Source: Tubiluchus corallicola
Taxonomy: Eukaryota; Priapulida; Priapulimorpha; Priapulimorphida; Tubiluchidae
Length of the DNA: 64,000 nucleotides
Reading direction: 5' to 3'
NCBI GenBank assembly: GCA_030141605.1
Contig: JAQGDQ010000036.1
Span: 124,001-188,000 of the forward strand
The stretch's first letter is position 1. Each line of letters starts with the position of its first letter. The notes below the pieces were generated by a model, which worked only from the letters and a program-made list of their open reading frames with translations, searched no databases and was not told where the DNA came from. The translations under genes and the position numbers were made by a program. Of this stretch, positions 35,601-50,996 are shown piece after piece.

Positions 35601-38600
35601 ATGAAAGCGGATCTCACATCTGGAAGACGTGGTGCTCGCCTAAGGGCTTAAGAATGCCTCACCGCCGACTTTGATGGAACATGGGTTTGTTTTCCACATA
35701 ATTTGTTAAACATGCAAGCAAATGTGCAAATGCAACGATAACACACACGTGTGAATGTTATGCGTAAGCATTTGTGCACTCTGAACGCGTATATATACAT
35801 GTACATAATATCTGATAAAATTACGTATAGGTATGTAATACACACATTCGTTAATTTTATAAATAATAATGACCCATGGATACTGGCTTTACTGTTTTAA
35901 AACTTGATTTAAAGGACTTTCCGTGATATTCTGTAATGCCGTTGCCGTTATTAGTCGTTATGCCAAGCACTTCAGGTATAATTACTGATTAGTGCGAGAT
36001 TAACTAATTATCAGTCAGATTAATTTACGTTCAACATCATCCTGGTGACCTAAGCATTTTATGGTACCACAAGTTGTTGTCTTGATTTTTCACTTAAATC
36101 TATACTTTCTGGGATAACAGACTTAGGATAATTGCAATGTGCATTACAATCATGTTTCACAGCGTTTTCCGCCACCATAGAAATGAAATACGGTGCAATG
36201 CTAATTGAGGGCAAAACCTGGGGTAAATGCACTAGTATAATGAAAGAGTAAAATTACTGTATTCAACAAATTCCCGCTGTTCGTTTACTTCAATGCAAAA
36301 CATTTATAGAATTTCTTGTTTATGAAAGAATGAATAAATCTATGTTACCACTGGTTACACAATACCCGGCTAATGCACCAGGCACGTTTAAAGCCTAATG
36401 CAGTCTCTGAATAATACTGTCCATTAGGCCGTTTTTGTGTAGGTTTACTCCTTTCTACCCGTGGTCACAATGCGAGTTTTCTTTGAACACATATTACTAT
36501 TGGAAATCGATCATCCAGCTGAGCAGGCAATTCTCTCATACCAGGTGAAATACGACAGGTGAAAGACGACCAAGTATGTAACAATCATATCATAATCAAT
36601 AAAATTAATTATTAATTTATTTACCTAAACGTTAACCACAGGCGCATTGTTACAGGTTACCTGGCTTCACCTTCAATGTCATGATAAAAATTTAATCTTC
36701 CTTTATACACAATACTGACAATAGACTCACAGTTGCGTGGCTCTCGTACGTCTAAATGCACAAATTGTAAAAGTGCATATTAAATGGTACGTTATAACAA
36801 ACAAATTACAGAATTTACACAGTAGCTCTCACAGCCAACTAACCTATTCTGTGAACGACGAGATTTCTTTGCATGAGACTTACTTTTGGTGGGTAGCTTA
36901 AAGTCTTGTAGCAAAGTATTATTATTAAATATAGCAAGTGAATAAGCAGTCGAGTATTACAACACAATACTTTTAAACTGCAAAAAAGAGCGTCACAAAA
37001 GAAAGTTAACGGAGGTAATGTATAATTGGTCCGTGCAGAAAAAGTTAAGCTTTGAAACAGCAACGTGTAACTGTTACATCGCATCTACATCTTCATTAAA
37101 ATTATGCTTTTCTGTGTCGGCACTGCAAAACGTAGGGTTAGATTTCCAGCGTACTCTGGCAGTGGTACTTAGTGGCTGCAAACTAAGCATCAGCTATATC
37201 GCTGCCCACAAACCCCAACATCCGCACATTACGAATGTCAAAAGTGCGTGGTCCGTCTAGTGTCTCATATTCAGTTGTCTATAGCTGTCGAACACTAAAC
37301 AATGTTGAAGTGAAGTTCTCTTAAAACTATCGCCTTACCGTGTTTGTTTTACTAAGCGACAGCTTCAATCTCGTATTTATTCCGCGGATTCCGATGTTTG
37401 TTATTAAAGCGATATATAGAAGCAAGACCATACGCGCACACCAAAGCTGACAGTCTAGTCAGACAAATGACGCCTGTCAAATGGGGTTACTAAATGTTCT
37501 TTGTCACCAGAAGATAAAGTAGGTCTAATGTACGCTACAAATGGGAACGTACAAGCATATCTACAAAAATTGCTGCAGCAGCGTCCTAAAGATAATGGTT
37601 GATTTCCACTAACTTTATGAAGCTGCCAAACTCTGCTGCACCAGACTGTATGCATGTAGCATAGCCCATTGCATATGTTCATTAATTTCCTATCATACCC
37701 TAGCAAGGTGTATAAAGTCATAAACATTTTAGCGAGAACAGGCAATGTTATATCTATCTTGCACGGTTTAACATTTGACATGTGTCAACGCTCGTACCGC
37801 GCTAATCTCCGCTCACTGTGTGAAAGTTCACCTTCATTTACGCTTATCAGGTAGCTAATCAAACAAAAGAAAACCAATATTATATTATTAAAAGCTCTTG
37901 TGTTAAGTTGGCAAACACGCAAGTTACTGTAGTAGGTCTACATTCTCTTTCCATGGCATACAAGGAAAAAATGTTATCACATGTATCTTTCTACCGATTT
38001 TCAGACACGGCAGACCACAATTGAATTCTTGGTGATTTTAATAAGTAGAATTACGATAAACTAATGCATTACTAAAAGCAGGCAGTCATATTATAAACAT
38101 TTACACTTATCGAATGTGCAGCAGTTATAAGACGCGTGATACCACACCATTGACGCTGGTTCGCCATGTACTGGTAGCACACAGTGCTATTTTAATGCTA
38201 GCAATGGCATAACTAAAGATACAAAAACTAATTAACTACGTACACGTTCTAATGGTACACACACTACTCCCGCCATGTGAGAGTTCCAGCCGCTAATGAA
38301 TATTACCCTGTCGTTTTTATTATGCAATGCTGTCAACAAAATAACATTTAAGCTATTTGTCTGCGATACGCCTACATAATTATCAATTTGCTGTAATTAA
38401 TAAGCAGTTGATGCACCTTTTCAATGCTCTTTGCAAGTTTTTTTTGTAACTGAAGTAAGCAAAGCAATTTACAAAGTTCGAGATGAGCTGTTCTTATAAT
38501 TTATCATATGCTATATTACTCAACTGATTCAACTTACGCAAATCACCAATGAAGGGGTGTAGTACATACATTTCCTTTCACGCGTAATAACCATCATTAA

Positions 38601-41600
38601 CCTGAAAATAATGCTTCTTTGCAAGCAAACAATGTGAGCAATAAATTTCCATCAGTAAAAATTACTATAATAAACCCAAAGTAACGATCAATTCAATTTT
38701 CTTAAGATGTACGACATTGTTAGTGAAATTAACTAGCAAAAAACTTTACAATTCGATAAATGAGTCTGGGAAAAACGCCGTCAGAAAATAGAGGCTTCAG
38801 TTCGAATAGCCAGAGTAACTTTAAATATCTTACTGAATTACATACATTACAAATATCCACTGCAGTTGATGATCAAGCATTATGCACTGAGTACATTTTC
38901 TATATATAGAAGAGACGAATAAAAAAACAAGTTATTTTGTTTTAACGAAATAAATTTGACTAAACGATTTACTTTCAACGGAAGATAAAAAAAACGATCT
39001 AATCGTAGGCAACAGTGCGCTTAATTAAAGAGTCATTCAGATTCAAGTAGCAAGTAAAATCTGAACATTTTTACCCGATCACCATTTCAATGACGACTCG
39101 TTTATCTTTTCAAACAGGTACAGCAGGTGAAAATACCTGAGCCTATTAAAATCAGTTTATTCGTTCATTAACGAAATCGACAACAAGACAGGGCATGGAA
39201 AGAACACTGCATGCTTCAGTTCGACTCAAAAACGAACTTTTCTTGGTTCCTGATTTAAATCAAGCAGACAAAATTGCACATGAAAAAGCACTATACAAGT
39301 TTATTTTTACATTGCGTACACGTAGTAAACAAAGTATTGTGATAGGTTTTTTTTGGCGTATTATTACGTCCCATGTAAGAATCATTACCAAGTGGAGCCC
39401 AGAATCAGTAAACCTGCCGAATGCACAAAAGGGTCTAAACGCGTCGCACAGCCAAAAATTTTCATTTGCATCTTAAAACGAGGTTATAGACCTATATTGG
39501 CCTGGCTTATTAGCAGAAACGTATACATTTATCTTTTTAATTTCCTTTCAATTAAGCACAAATATCTTAATTTTTTTCTAAACTGCCACAACACTTTGCG
39601 CCAATGGAGGTGCTTAGCCTTAAACATAATAATTCGATCCCAAATTGATCACTAGATAACACGGACCACTTCTAGTTGCCTTCAAAAACGGCATTAAGGT
39701 TATGATGCTGTAGCTTCCGATAACTTTTTGGCATCTTTGGCGAAGTTGTAAAGTGCCACTGGTTTTTGCTAGCTGGTAAAAATTTACAACTAGGAAAAAT
39801 TTACGTTGGTAACTTGGCATACTTTAAACCAAGCTTACATGTCCGACTATTTACTCTCTCGTGAGACTTTATACTTGCATAGTAGCTTATCTAACCACAC
39901 CATATCAATGATATCAGAACTCAACAAATGTTTACACACAGTTAATGCATTGCTGCTTCTTGGTTGACATGATGAAATAGTGTTTGGGGCATATTGACAG
40001 CCGGTGTCGCAGTTAATGAAAATCGCATTCACAAAACAAACCGCAAAACAGTAACCGATTTTTTTATTTTTCAATTCTTGTTCTGTTACCAATTAGAGAC
40101 ACGAGGTATATAAATGGCCCAGATAAGGTAAATCGAACACTGAACGACCTAATTACAGGATAAAAATGGCAGCAACACGCCGAACGACAGAGGGAAAACT
40201 CTATGAGGTCAACACTTAAACACTCGCCAACAGCTCAAAATGCAGGCAGCCATATCGAAATTTTGGATTTTTAGGTAGTTAAGATGTGTGGAAAAGAGCC
40301 CAGTAAAACATTAGTTTTACTATTTTAAGCAACGCAGTGGAATCATTCAAGTCAATTCACCTGGATTTTTAAAAACTTCCCAGGTGACCATCTCAGATTC
40401 TTCCATAGCACAATAACATTGTAAAATATTTTGATCAAGCTAGTATACCAAGAATGATGATCCAGAATTGATGTACGACAAGCAGCAAATGACAGCATGG
40501 AAATTAGGAGCTGTAATCTCAGTATGCCATGGTTGCTGTAATGTCATGTGTTCAGCCTCATTAATAGTCACCACCTGGTTGCATGCATAGGCTGCTGAAT
40601 AAATATTAAGGTCAAGTTTCTACTTACCATTAAGCATTAAAAATGCAGTTAATTACCATGGAGAAATTAAGCATCACAAACACAGTTAATTTAGAAATTA
40701 TTAGGTGATTTACCGCCTGTTTCTTACGCAAGAAAAAAACAAGAGTTAATTTATAACTTGCACTAATCACAGGTTAGACTCTGCAAAATTCAGCAATTGA
40801 TCACATTAATCACGCTAAAATTTATTCACTATGCGTCGAAATAATTACGTAAACACAATAACGTAATTCAGATTAGGTTCCTTGTTAACATTTCTAATTA
40901 AACTAAACATACTTAGCTAGATATGTACATACTTGTTGTAACTTAAATGAATAAACTAACGAAATTTCATTTTTTGCTTATTTTGAATGACAGATCCCTA
41001 ATATCGTAATAATAGGTCTATAAAAAATAGAAGGAAGTTCTACTTAAAGCTGAAAACTGGGCGAAAAGTGGACACATTTGTGTAACTTGTAATGTAAAAA
41101 TTTCAGCGGTTTCAGTAGTAGTCAACATAGTGAAATACCTCTTAGACTGAAAGCCATTTTTCTTCATTCTGGAAGCGTTTTAGGCACTCATAATTTGCTC
41201 ACCTGTGCAGTTACTCAACTACAAATGTAACAGTGGACTAAGTGTCACTTAGTTAACACATGATTATAAAAATATAAAACTAATCAGCTTCTTTGCTTCT
41301 ATGCTGTGGCTTCTGAAAATCTGTAAATTGCAATCCGCGATGACAAAATTTGAGTTTTCGAAGGGATGTATCTGAAAACCAAATAAGATGAAAGTATTCT
41401 GACACTTCCAACGTAATGCTCTGGTGATGTCTGCCCATAATGCACAATTTTAGCTCCATACAACATTCATTTTTAAGGGTATGGAAGCTCGAACATGCTA
41501 AAAAACGTAAATCGAGCACTCACGACTAAAAATAAACGGCGTTAAAAAAATTAATCAGTTAAGAACATGGAGTTGGGCTCACATAGTTTTAAAAAACTAA

Positions 41601-43989
41601 TTAGTGAAGAATTATTGGGCTCCAACGTTTTGCATGTGCTCATTACAGGCACTGAGGAATTTTTGAAATTTTCAAGAAAAACTGAGGGCACCTGGGGACG
41701 ACTCGATAATTTGCCACGGACTGACCCATTTTGTAGATGTAGATACCCAAAAACTAAAAACTAGCTACTTTGTTCTACCCAACATATAAAAACCAGCTAT
41801 TCTAGTTTCAGCAACGACATTTTAACAGAATTTCTTCTCGTTAAAATTTCCTATAAAACAATAACCACCTATTACTTATTTGTAATTTACGAATGTAATT
41901 AACGCACTAACGTACTTTCGCCATAGATCTGCTGGCATTTCAACAAGCACGAAAGCTAAACCTTGTAAATTGATATTTTTACGATTTACAACAACAGCAG
42001 CTTGTATAGCAACAATTTCATTCAAATCGTGAGAGAAAAGACACTAAGAACTAAGAGAAACGTTTGACAGGCCAGTGTTAAGTTTTCAGCGCCGTATACG
42101 AGTGATTACTGACACCTCATGTCTTGATTGTCTCCCGCCACAAGACAATTTTATTACTGACAATATATCAAGTTGATACTCTGCTCTGGACACACTTGAG
42201 CACGTGTTAATATAACATTCTAAAAGTGAGACTATAAATTATGTTTCGCGTGTAAAACTATAAATTTTAAAACATGAGCTGACAGGGAGAAAAACAGAAA
42301 ACCCACCACATAATTCATATTAAACAAAAACGAACAAGACAGACACGACATAAAACTATAGAAAGTGATACAAAATATTTTATAATTTTCTTCAACATTA
42401 TCACTTTCTTATTTTATGCCACGTTACATTTCCTCATTATATAAATTTCTGCGATCAGCTGAACGGTAGCAAAATGACTCGATTTGAGTTTCGCGTAAAA
42501 GTACAGATAAAATATGGATCATTAATAATCCGTGTTGTATACTGTAGAAACCAATGTTTATCTGTCAAACCAATACATAACAAAGTCCACGTTACTTCTA
42601 CGCTGCAGCCTGCCTACATAATTCTGTGATTTACAGCTGAGTCTAAATAGCTATTCCATTAGTTCAGACAACTTTGTGTATATCTTCCATCTCGCACGCG
42701 GCAATTTATGATTAGGCTATGCTTAAGCTTCACCGACGGGTAAAATTGGGGTTGTGTTTACATGAGAGCAAGCTTTCTCCTAGGCGAAATGACAGTTTAC
42801 GCGCCGATAATAATACTTTCACAGTCAAATTATAAATTTACCAGTCAATTTTACAAGATAAATAGTTTCTTAGGCATACGAGAAAACCCGAAAACCAGAA
42901 GCTGTAATGCCTTCTAAATTCTTTAAATAAAAAATACACTTAGGTCTGTCGTCCATCTTTCTTACAGTAACATATACTTAGACGAGACAATCCTAATTTT
43001 GTTTCTGTAATTTCTTTTATTAGCTCCTCGTATTTTCCCACCACATAAATGCTCATAAAATGATTGAACGGTTCAAGCTTACTTGTCTGCTGAGAATAAA
43101 GCTTTGACGCAGAAAGACTAGTAGTCTATTTATTTATTTATACAACAGGAACATTTACATTAGCGAAACAGATGCCAACAAATAGGCTAATATGTCAGAT
43201 ACAGATGATTGGTGAAAATTCAACTATATTACTGCAGCTGAGGTGAACCCAGATGAACGTTTTAAGATTACACAAGTAGGATGTGATCCAAATCAATAGT
43301 ATGCACAGTGTTAAAAATGATTAGGTTGGCCTCTTACAGTCAGGTACATCTTTTAGCAGTTTTTTAAGCACAGTAAAAAATATTCATCTCTTTTTAAGGC
43401 AAGTCACATTACTTTTGGGAACCAAGATTAGTAAATGGATTTATGATGGAATATAAAATGTTTTTAGCTGAGTCCTATACTGGCTAACATTTCCTTCCAT
43501 TTTGTGTCATCTGAGTGGGCTATTCTTAATGGTGAGATATAGCCATATAGGTTCCATCGTCTACATAAAATAGGCCCTGCCCACAGGTATTCAGTTTGCA
43601 GAACTGCATAAAAAACACTCCTCCAGTTCTTTATAGATACTTTCATAGTTATAAACGAACGTCAATTGTGAGCCGGAACCAGACTTGCATAATCACATTA
43701 TAACTCGTTTAATTATTAAACAGGTTGAACTTGATCGCAACAGCATCAATTAGTGCTGCTAGCCGTGCAATATGGGATGAGATTAAATCTGTCATGTTCT
43801 GAGTGACAGGTACAGGTGTTCAACACCTTAAACATGATGGATGAGGAATGCAGGCATGTGTGACTTATCAACTCCTGTCCATCAAGATTTCATGTAAGCA
43901 GTGCATGCACAAACATCCAACAATTATTCACCATAACACCAAAGTTGTTTCCAATAAATTAAGATGATTTACTGATGGCAGATAACATG

Positions 43990-44175
43990 TTGAAAATGTC
44001 AAAATGATAATGACAACAACGTGAAGGCAATAGCACCAAGTGTTATACTGTAGCTAACAATGATAATACTGATAAAAATGACGTGGCGGACAAACATGAT
44101 TACAGTACTGATGATGATCATGATGACAATGATAATAACGGTGATGATAATGATACTGACGATGTTATAGCAATA
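43990..44175. repeat. Imperfect GAT/ATG microsatellite
   Basis: A degenerate stretch rich in ATGATAATGA-like units in intron 2. It produces a repetitive Ile/Val-rich open frame on the minus strand (43999-44187) that should not be read as a gene. Confidence 0.8.
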
Positions 44176-47100
44176 ATAAGTCAACAAAATCAGAGTATAA
44201 ACAGAAATGCAGAGTTTGCTACTCTCTGAAATAATTAGACTAAGCTAGCTTGAAATTATTCATAAATAAGTTACACTGGGCTTACAATGTTTAGTACAAT
44301 GTGCACGTGATAGAGATGGTGGATTTAAACAGCTGATCCCACACACGTTTCCTTTTAAAGTTCTGTTGCTCACTTGCTCACATCACACACACCAACAGAC
44401 ATTTATAATTTACCTTCCAACCTCCAATTCTATCAACACTAAAATTTTACTGATGATAGCTGCATTAAGGCGCACAACTGAACGAGAAACAAGACGTGGA
44501 GTGGATAGAACACATCATGGTGTTTAGACTGCTTATCACGTTGCGCGCGTCTGAGCAAAACATTGTTTACATCTTTGAAGATATTTTTGTTATTCCAACT
44601 TTAAACATAAAAAAGGACAATAAAATACTATAAAATAATTTTTATTTGCAGAAAAAACATATTGTCACTGGTGTGAGAAAACTCAAATTTGGCAAGAATT
44701 TCGGCGGAGAAACTAGTACAGAATGTTTTACTAGTGCAATTTATATTATATTTAGATAAGTGTGGGTCAGATAATTTTAAAAGATTTTTAAAACATTATT
44801 GTCTAGAAGAGCTAATTTTAACGTCCAGTTATCAGAATAGGGAGTAAGTTCAAATTGTAGATTAGAAATTAGTAAGAAATGCAAAGTTTAGCTCTGTTTT
44901 AAGCTAATTCTTTAGAACGTAAGTAGTAGTTATTTAATGAATTTGATATTGAAGGGGGTGAAGCTGCAGAAACCAACACATATACCAACTACCATACCAT
45001 CATAATTTCTTTGTTCCATGCTTCAAAGGCATCCGCACAATGTAGTCATTGAAAAGCGTTTCTCCCAACTTTCTACTCAAGATATAATACACATTTTGTC
45101 ACCGTCAATTCTTGCATAAAACCAGTTACTTTGGGGCTCTTGAAAGGTTAGCGGCGCCAATTAGACACACAGCCTAGCTTTACTAACTATGCAAGCATGC
45201 GAGGCTGCAAGTTTCCAACACCATTGCGAACAGGAGGATTGAATTTCTTTCAATGGCTATACACCATGAAAACATGCTTTTAACGCTCTTGCTTTACACC
45301 TAAGACAGCTTGCTAACAAAATATGCATCATTTGCCTAAAACCCAGCATTACAAATAACCGTGCATCACAGATGTTTTGGATTACACAGTTAGCATGAAA
45401 ACATTTTTTGCGATTCACAAAGCTTGCACAAGTCGTTCTCACACAACGTGTCTTGCAAGCTTGCATGCTAAAAATTAGTAAACCAAATTATCCATTTTTC
45501 TTCCTAAATAAATACGCCAAAAATTATATAGTGATTATTACCGTTGAACTGCAAGCTAATATTCTTTCACGCACTAAAAAGGCGTTTATCCGGCAAAAAA
45601 CAGAAATATCTGTCTCACTGTTTAAAAGTCACATTCTGTATTGATAGTTTTATATCATTATTAATTAATATCCTTGAACTGCTCTGCCTACTGACCCTAC
45701 TGCAAATTATGTGGCAACATTGTCGCAACTCATAAAGCAACATTTTTCACAACTGGAGTATAACAGACACGTGAAAATAATTAAGATGAACCAAACATCT
45801 AATACGAATTCATAAAATGACGAAGCTTTCCCAAACCACATTTTCAATTAATTATTGAGAACAAACCAAGCAGGCAGCTGTTCAAAATGTACAATCGATT
45901 AAGAAATTCAGTCTGGTGAGCATTTTCCTCCTGTATTCAATCTTCATTTTATTCACTATTCACTGACAAGTACGCATGCATGCAAATCAATTATAAAAGC
46001 TAGGCTAGGAGCAACGAAACGACGAAAAAACCTGATTCTACTTTCTAATGAGCAAAAAATCAGACATCGGCGTGTTCAAAGTTAATGTGACTACCAACTC
46101 TAAAGTAAGGAAGTACAATAAATTTTCAGCCAATTTTCTGCCAGCTCTTGGTTTCAGGCGTCTGACATTAACCACACCGTTGCATACTTACCGCCAGATT
46201 TATGGCCCTCCTGCACCATCCAAGTGAATCAGTGAGTAAAAAGCTACCACTGTAGTGCTCGCGATGAGTAGCAAGAGAACTACAGTAATAAAACTGCTAC
46301 ATGCCATTGCACATGGAAGACAGCCCTTTTTTGCAACTTATATGTACTTTACAACAACTGCCATTTCCTCGCACAAAACAAGTGAAGGCAGGAATTACTG
46401 GTTAAAATATCAGCCAGTTAACTACAAAATTGCTAAAAATTTGCACTTTTTAGATATTTCAAAAATTTTAAAATGTTTAACTGGCTAGCAACGTCATTAC
46501 ATTAATAATAATCAAAATTTTCTTGACAGATCACAAACCTCATATATCATATCAAATGTCTTGATTTTACCTAATTAATTGCAAGCGACGATAATTGATA
46601 AATTTCACAGTGACTAGAAGAATGATAAATATGAAGTAATAAATGGCTAGGCAGTTTCCTATCCTTCATAGTCAGATAAACGATCTCGTGGGAGACATTT
46701 TCCCTTCATACGACAAATGCTAAACGAGAAACTAGCTTAATCCTTACAAACCATCTCAGTCATCCCAAGAAAAGAAGAGCGAAGTATTTTTCGTAAGATG
46801 GTTTCCTTTAGCATGGCCCACTGTCTTATACTGATGTGTATGTACAAGCGCGACAGGCAATATCTCAAATGTGTTAAATTGGGAGACGTCTGACACCAGC
46901 TCATGAAGGCAGGCGTGGAGGTTAGCTGCTAAAGTTGTCTAAAAATGAGAGACACTTAATACGCCGAGCTATTTAACAGATAGGTAACAGAAAAAAACGG
47001 TTGATCATCTCAGATTCGTCTATAAATATTCCACGTTAGCATGCGTCACGTAATTTATAATCTCATCAATCTGGAATACAGACATTAAAACAAAGCTTAT

Positions 47101-49203
47101 ACATCTCGAGTACAGTATCTTAACTAGGATAACCCTAGAAGTATTAATTAATTGTGTTCATAATTACATGTAATCGATTAATTACTTTCCTAAAAACTCA
47201 CAGACATCTGACAAGTGGCAACATCATATACACAACCAAGAACGACAGAACTTAATACGGAAAAATTGGTAAATCTTAAAATCACGTGTTTTAAGCGGCA
47301 TAGAAATAAACAAACGTCAACACCTAAACAGACAACATTGGTGGCTTACGCTTCTATATACCACGCCTACACGGCTTAACCCTAGTAAAAAACATTTCAG
47401 CAATATTTTTCACGTAATTTACCGAACATGTTCAGTCGAAAAATGTGGCAAAGTTAGTCTTTCAGACTATCATCACGCCAGCAATGTGATTAATGACAGC
47501 GAATGCCAACCATTTTCAACTTAGGCTACAGCTTTGGCAGCTAATAATCCTAATGTAAGCTGCTAACTGAGAATTGTATAAAAAACCAAACAAGAATCCA
47601 CAACCAGAGAAAACAACTATAAAACCATCAGCTGCAACGGATACAGCAAACTGCGTGGACGTTAAAGAACATGTCCACAAAAACTAAATGATTATGAAAC
47701 GGAATGTTAAATTGGAAAATAATCTGACACACCTGAAAGTTAATTAATAATCTGAGAAATTCGACAAAGAAAGCTTGCTTGCATAAAATTAGGCAGTGGA
47801 ACACAATACACGGGTGAGTGAAAAATGATGGCAGAGGCGATTAAGTGTCTGCCAAGGTGCGTTACTCAATACACCTCTCACGTTTCCAGTCACCAAGAAA
47901 AATGACTGCTCGCAATTCAATGCTATGCCGCAACAATACCAGTTTAACGCAAAACCATACAATGTTTAGGAATGGTCATTTATCATCATGAATATATCTA
48001 GACAGCGAATGTTTGTTAGCCATCACCATGCTAACGGAATGGACCTTACAGCAACTTGAATTTTTGGCAATGATGATATTGTTACGTAAGCAAAACACAT
48101 CCTGGCAGCGAAAAATGGGAGAGACGGAGGGGGGTATTAACGGCCAGTAACTGCAAATTTGCAACCTTTCCACGAGGCATTCCCAATTTCATATAACACA
48201 TCAAATCTTGTTTGTAAACTAGACGCTAATAAATAACGCAAAAACGCTTCTTTTCTATCAGCTGTCATTTCTTGCTGATGCACCCACAGCTCATTGATCA
48301 TTATCAGGGAAAACAGTTAGCTTATCCTCGCCCGGCTACTTGGGGAATATTGTATTTTAACTGAAAAAAATAAGATAAATCGCACTAACTGTCTACCCCA
48401 CTTTCAACAGTTGCTAAAGTTACTTTCACTACGTAGACATAGAAGCAACTTCGCTGCGGGTGCTGAGGTTGCGGGTGCGAGAAGGTCGCGGGACCAACGT
48501 ACAGGTTGCTAATACTACGGACACCGAGGAACGTCAAATATGGTGCATGTCAAAATACTGTTTCAGGTTTCAATTTTGTGTCATAAGGTACACAGTTTCG
48601 GTAAAGTTTCTTAAATTGGATTTCGTATTAGATCGTTCCAACAACTTTACAACAGTTAGAAATGTAAATAAAATTTACATCTACTCGCGATTGCATCATG
48701 GCCCTATGCGATCTGCAAAAACTTGTAGTCGCTATCTTTACTGCTTAAACGCCAAAAAATCCATGTTTGGGAAACCATTATTATGTCTCTCACCGAATGT
48801 GCTTTTCCCCACAACTTGCGTATACTCCCAAGAAGCGCTCAATGATTTTGTACAGGTACCGCGCCACGTGAAAATTTTGCGATTAGGATAATTATTAAGG
48901 CTCAAGCGATTAAAGTTATCAGATAATGTATCAGCGAGTATATTGTCATCGGTAAGTACAGTATATATAGTATATTTGGTTAGGCTGATTTAAAAAAAGA
49001 TCCTTAATACCATATAATTACACAATGACTATAATCACTAATGCATGATGAAAAAGACTGGAGGATATAAATTTTCAAAAAAATATGTATTTGTGAAATA
49101 TTTTGGACAACATTCAATAATTAGGTCTATCTAGATTAAATGTTTGCTTTGATACTTTACTTATTAATTTATTGCATATTATGATTTAGACGGGTTCTGT
49201 TAA

Positions 49204-49275
49204 CAGGGCCGGTCCTACCATTTGGCAAACTTGGCAGCCGCCTTGGACGCAAGCCCCTGAAGGGCGCAAAATTGA
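49204..49275 (+). mobile_element. hAT-type terminal sequence, element truncated
   Basis: The sequence starts CAGGGCCGGTCCTACCATTT, continues with GGCAGCCGCCTTGGACGC and then AGGGCGCAAA. This resembles the ends of widespread hAT-family MITEs (CAGGGCCGGCCCT... with GGCGCC-rich subterminal sequence). I see no matching GGCCCTG end within about 1.8 kb downstream, so the element looks truncated or its other end has decayed. The family resemblance is from memory. Confidence 0.5.
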
Positions 49276-49719
49276 ATGCTAAAGAATCACAGCATTATAA
49301 GAATTAGCACAAAAACTGCAACAGAAAAGGCATGCAAAGTGACTGAAATTGAAACCTGCATGGGGCGCGTTTTAACTCTGCAGACTTTTTGGTTTTTTAA
49401 TCTTCCGATGCCTGGAATGTTTCCAGCTCAGCAACTAAAACTTGTTTCTCCTTGCGTCTCTAAAGCTTATAGCTCAAACCAAGAACAGTTTTGTTTATCT
49501 GTAAGTTTAATTTGCAAGTTAAGTGTGGCAAAATTCTTAATTATTAGTAATAAAATAATAACCCCATTCAACAACAGGCATAAATGGACTAGTCATAAGC
49601 TATGTTAGATGACTACTAGTCATAAAAAACTGAACTACTAACTTGTGAAGCCCCAAATCATCAAATAACGGATGTAATTGGAAGACCGACGCTGGTAGAC
49701 TCAGAGGAACGACAAAGCA

Positions 49720-49900
49720 TACGATATGCTTGACGGACTGAGCAACCGAGCGCCTAAATAACTGACTGAATGAATGCATAAATAACTGACTGAATGAATG
49801 CATAAATGCAATGAACATACGGATATGTAAACGTATCAACCTTTGAACTAACCGATCAATCAGTTAAATAAAGATGACTAACTCAACACTGACTTACCAA
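49720..49900. repeat. Degenerate ACTGA-type minisatellite
   Basis: A near-perfect 24-bp duplication (ATAACTGACTGAATGAATGC, 49758-49804 region) sits inside a longer stretch of variants such as aactaaccgatcaatcagtt and gatgactaactcaac. It is a decayed tandem array in intron 2. Confidence 0.7.
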
Positions 49901-50972
49901 CCGATCATTTTTCATCAACTAATGGTAAAGCCTAATTAACTTTGAACACTGATTATATAATAATAACAGATTGAAAGACAAACCCTATATATAATTATTA
50001 AGGGCGCTTTACCATAATTTTTGTCTTGGTGACGGTTACAGTACAAAAATCACGACCAAATTTCAAATTATCAAAACCTAAAAAGTTCTGAACCTTATAA
50101 AGTTTGCAAGGAAACCCAGGCCTACAATACAGTAGATACGCTTGAAGCTGTGTTTTAAAAACAATCTTTCATAAGTATTCAATTTCGAATATATAGGTAA
50201 TCATTAACACATTAATAAATCAGAAACTTCAAAATTGACGTTTGCAAGGGATGAATAATGGTGAGGGTTCTGGGAAGCCAATTTCGCTGGGAATATACCA
50301 CACTACAGCTTCACATTTGCTAGGAAAAAGACTTAGCTCCTGGGCAGACATAAACATCCGCAGAGGTTACCGTATTACTATTGTAAATCTTTGGTGTTTG
50401 GTCACCCTCATGCACGTTATCCAACAGTGACGTAACGTGACGCATTAAAATAAATTGCTCCAACCAGTTAAAGATCATTGACATTTGACATGTTGCAAAT
50501 ATGTGGGCTTAATTAAGATGATTCTGAAATCTCTATAAACTAGGTCAACCGAACTATTGCAACATTGACATGAAAGAATATTACAACACATTTACAAGTG
50601 ATATCAGAAAACTCAGAAAAAGTAAACGATTATTTAATGAATACTTTAAACAGTTTGAGGCAAGTTGAAGTGAATCAAACATAAATGACCATTAAGTTTG
50701 TTAAATAAACCCTTAGTAAAAATAGCAACTTATTCAAATTTTCAAATTGAAAAGGGGAACAAATATGAAAGTTTCGGCTTCGTTTTCGGCTAATGTTACT
50801 TCTGATTTGTGCCTACTACAGTGATTCTTGACATTATAGATATATACATTTAATATATCTTTCATTTAAATTAAATTTTAAGCTCTAACTGGAGTAGATT
50901 TTGGTTTTGAACAACAAGCAACCACTACATACTAGAAACATTATCTCAAGATTTAAATGTGAGCCGTTATAA

Positions 50973-50996
50973 TGTGTGTGTGTGTGTGTGTGTGTG
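50973..50996. repeat. (TG)12 microsatellite
   Basis: Twelve pure TG units in intron 2. Confidence 0.97.

Noticed and set aside
37455-37781. 108-aa minus-strand ORF in intron 2
   Set aside because: No recognisable domain or splice support; consistent with chance in 64 kb of AT-rich DNA.
43999-44187. Ile/Val-rich minus-strand ORF
   Set aside because: Direct product of an imperfect GAT/ATG microsatellite.
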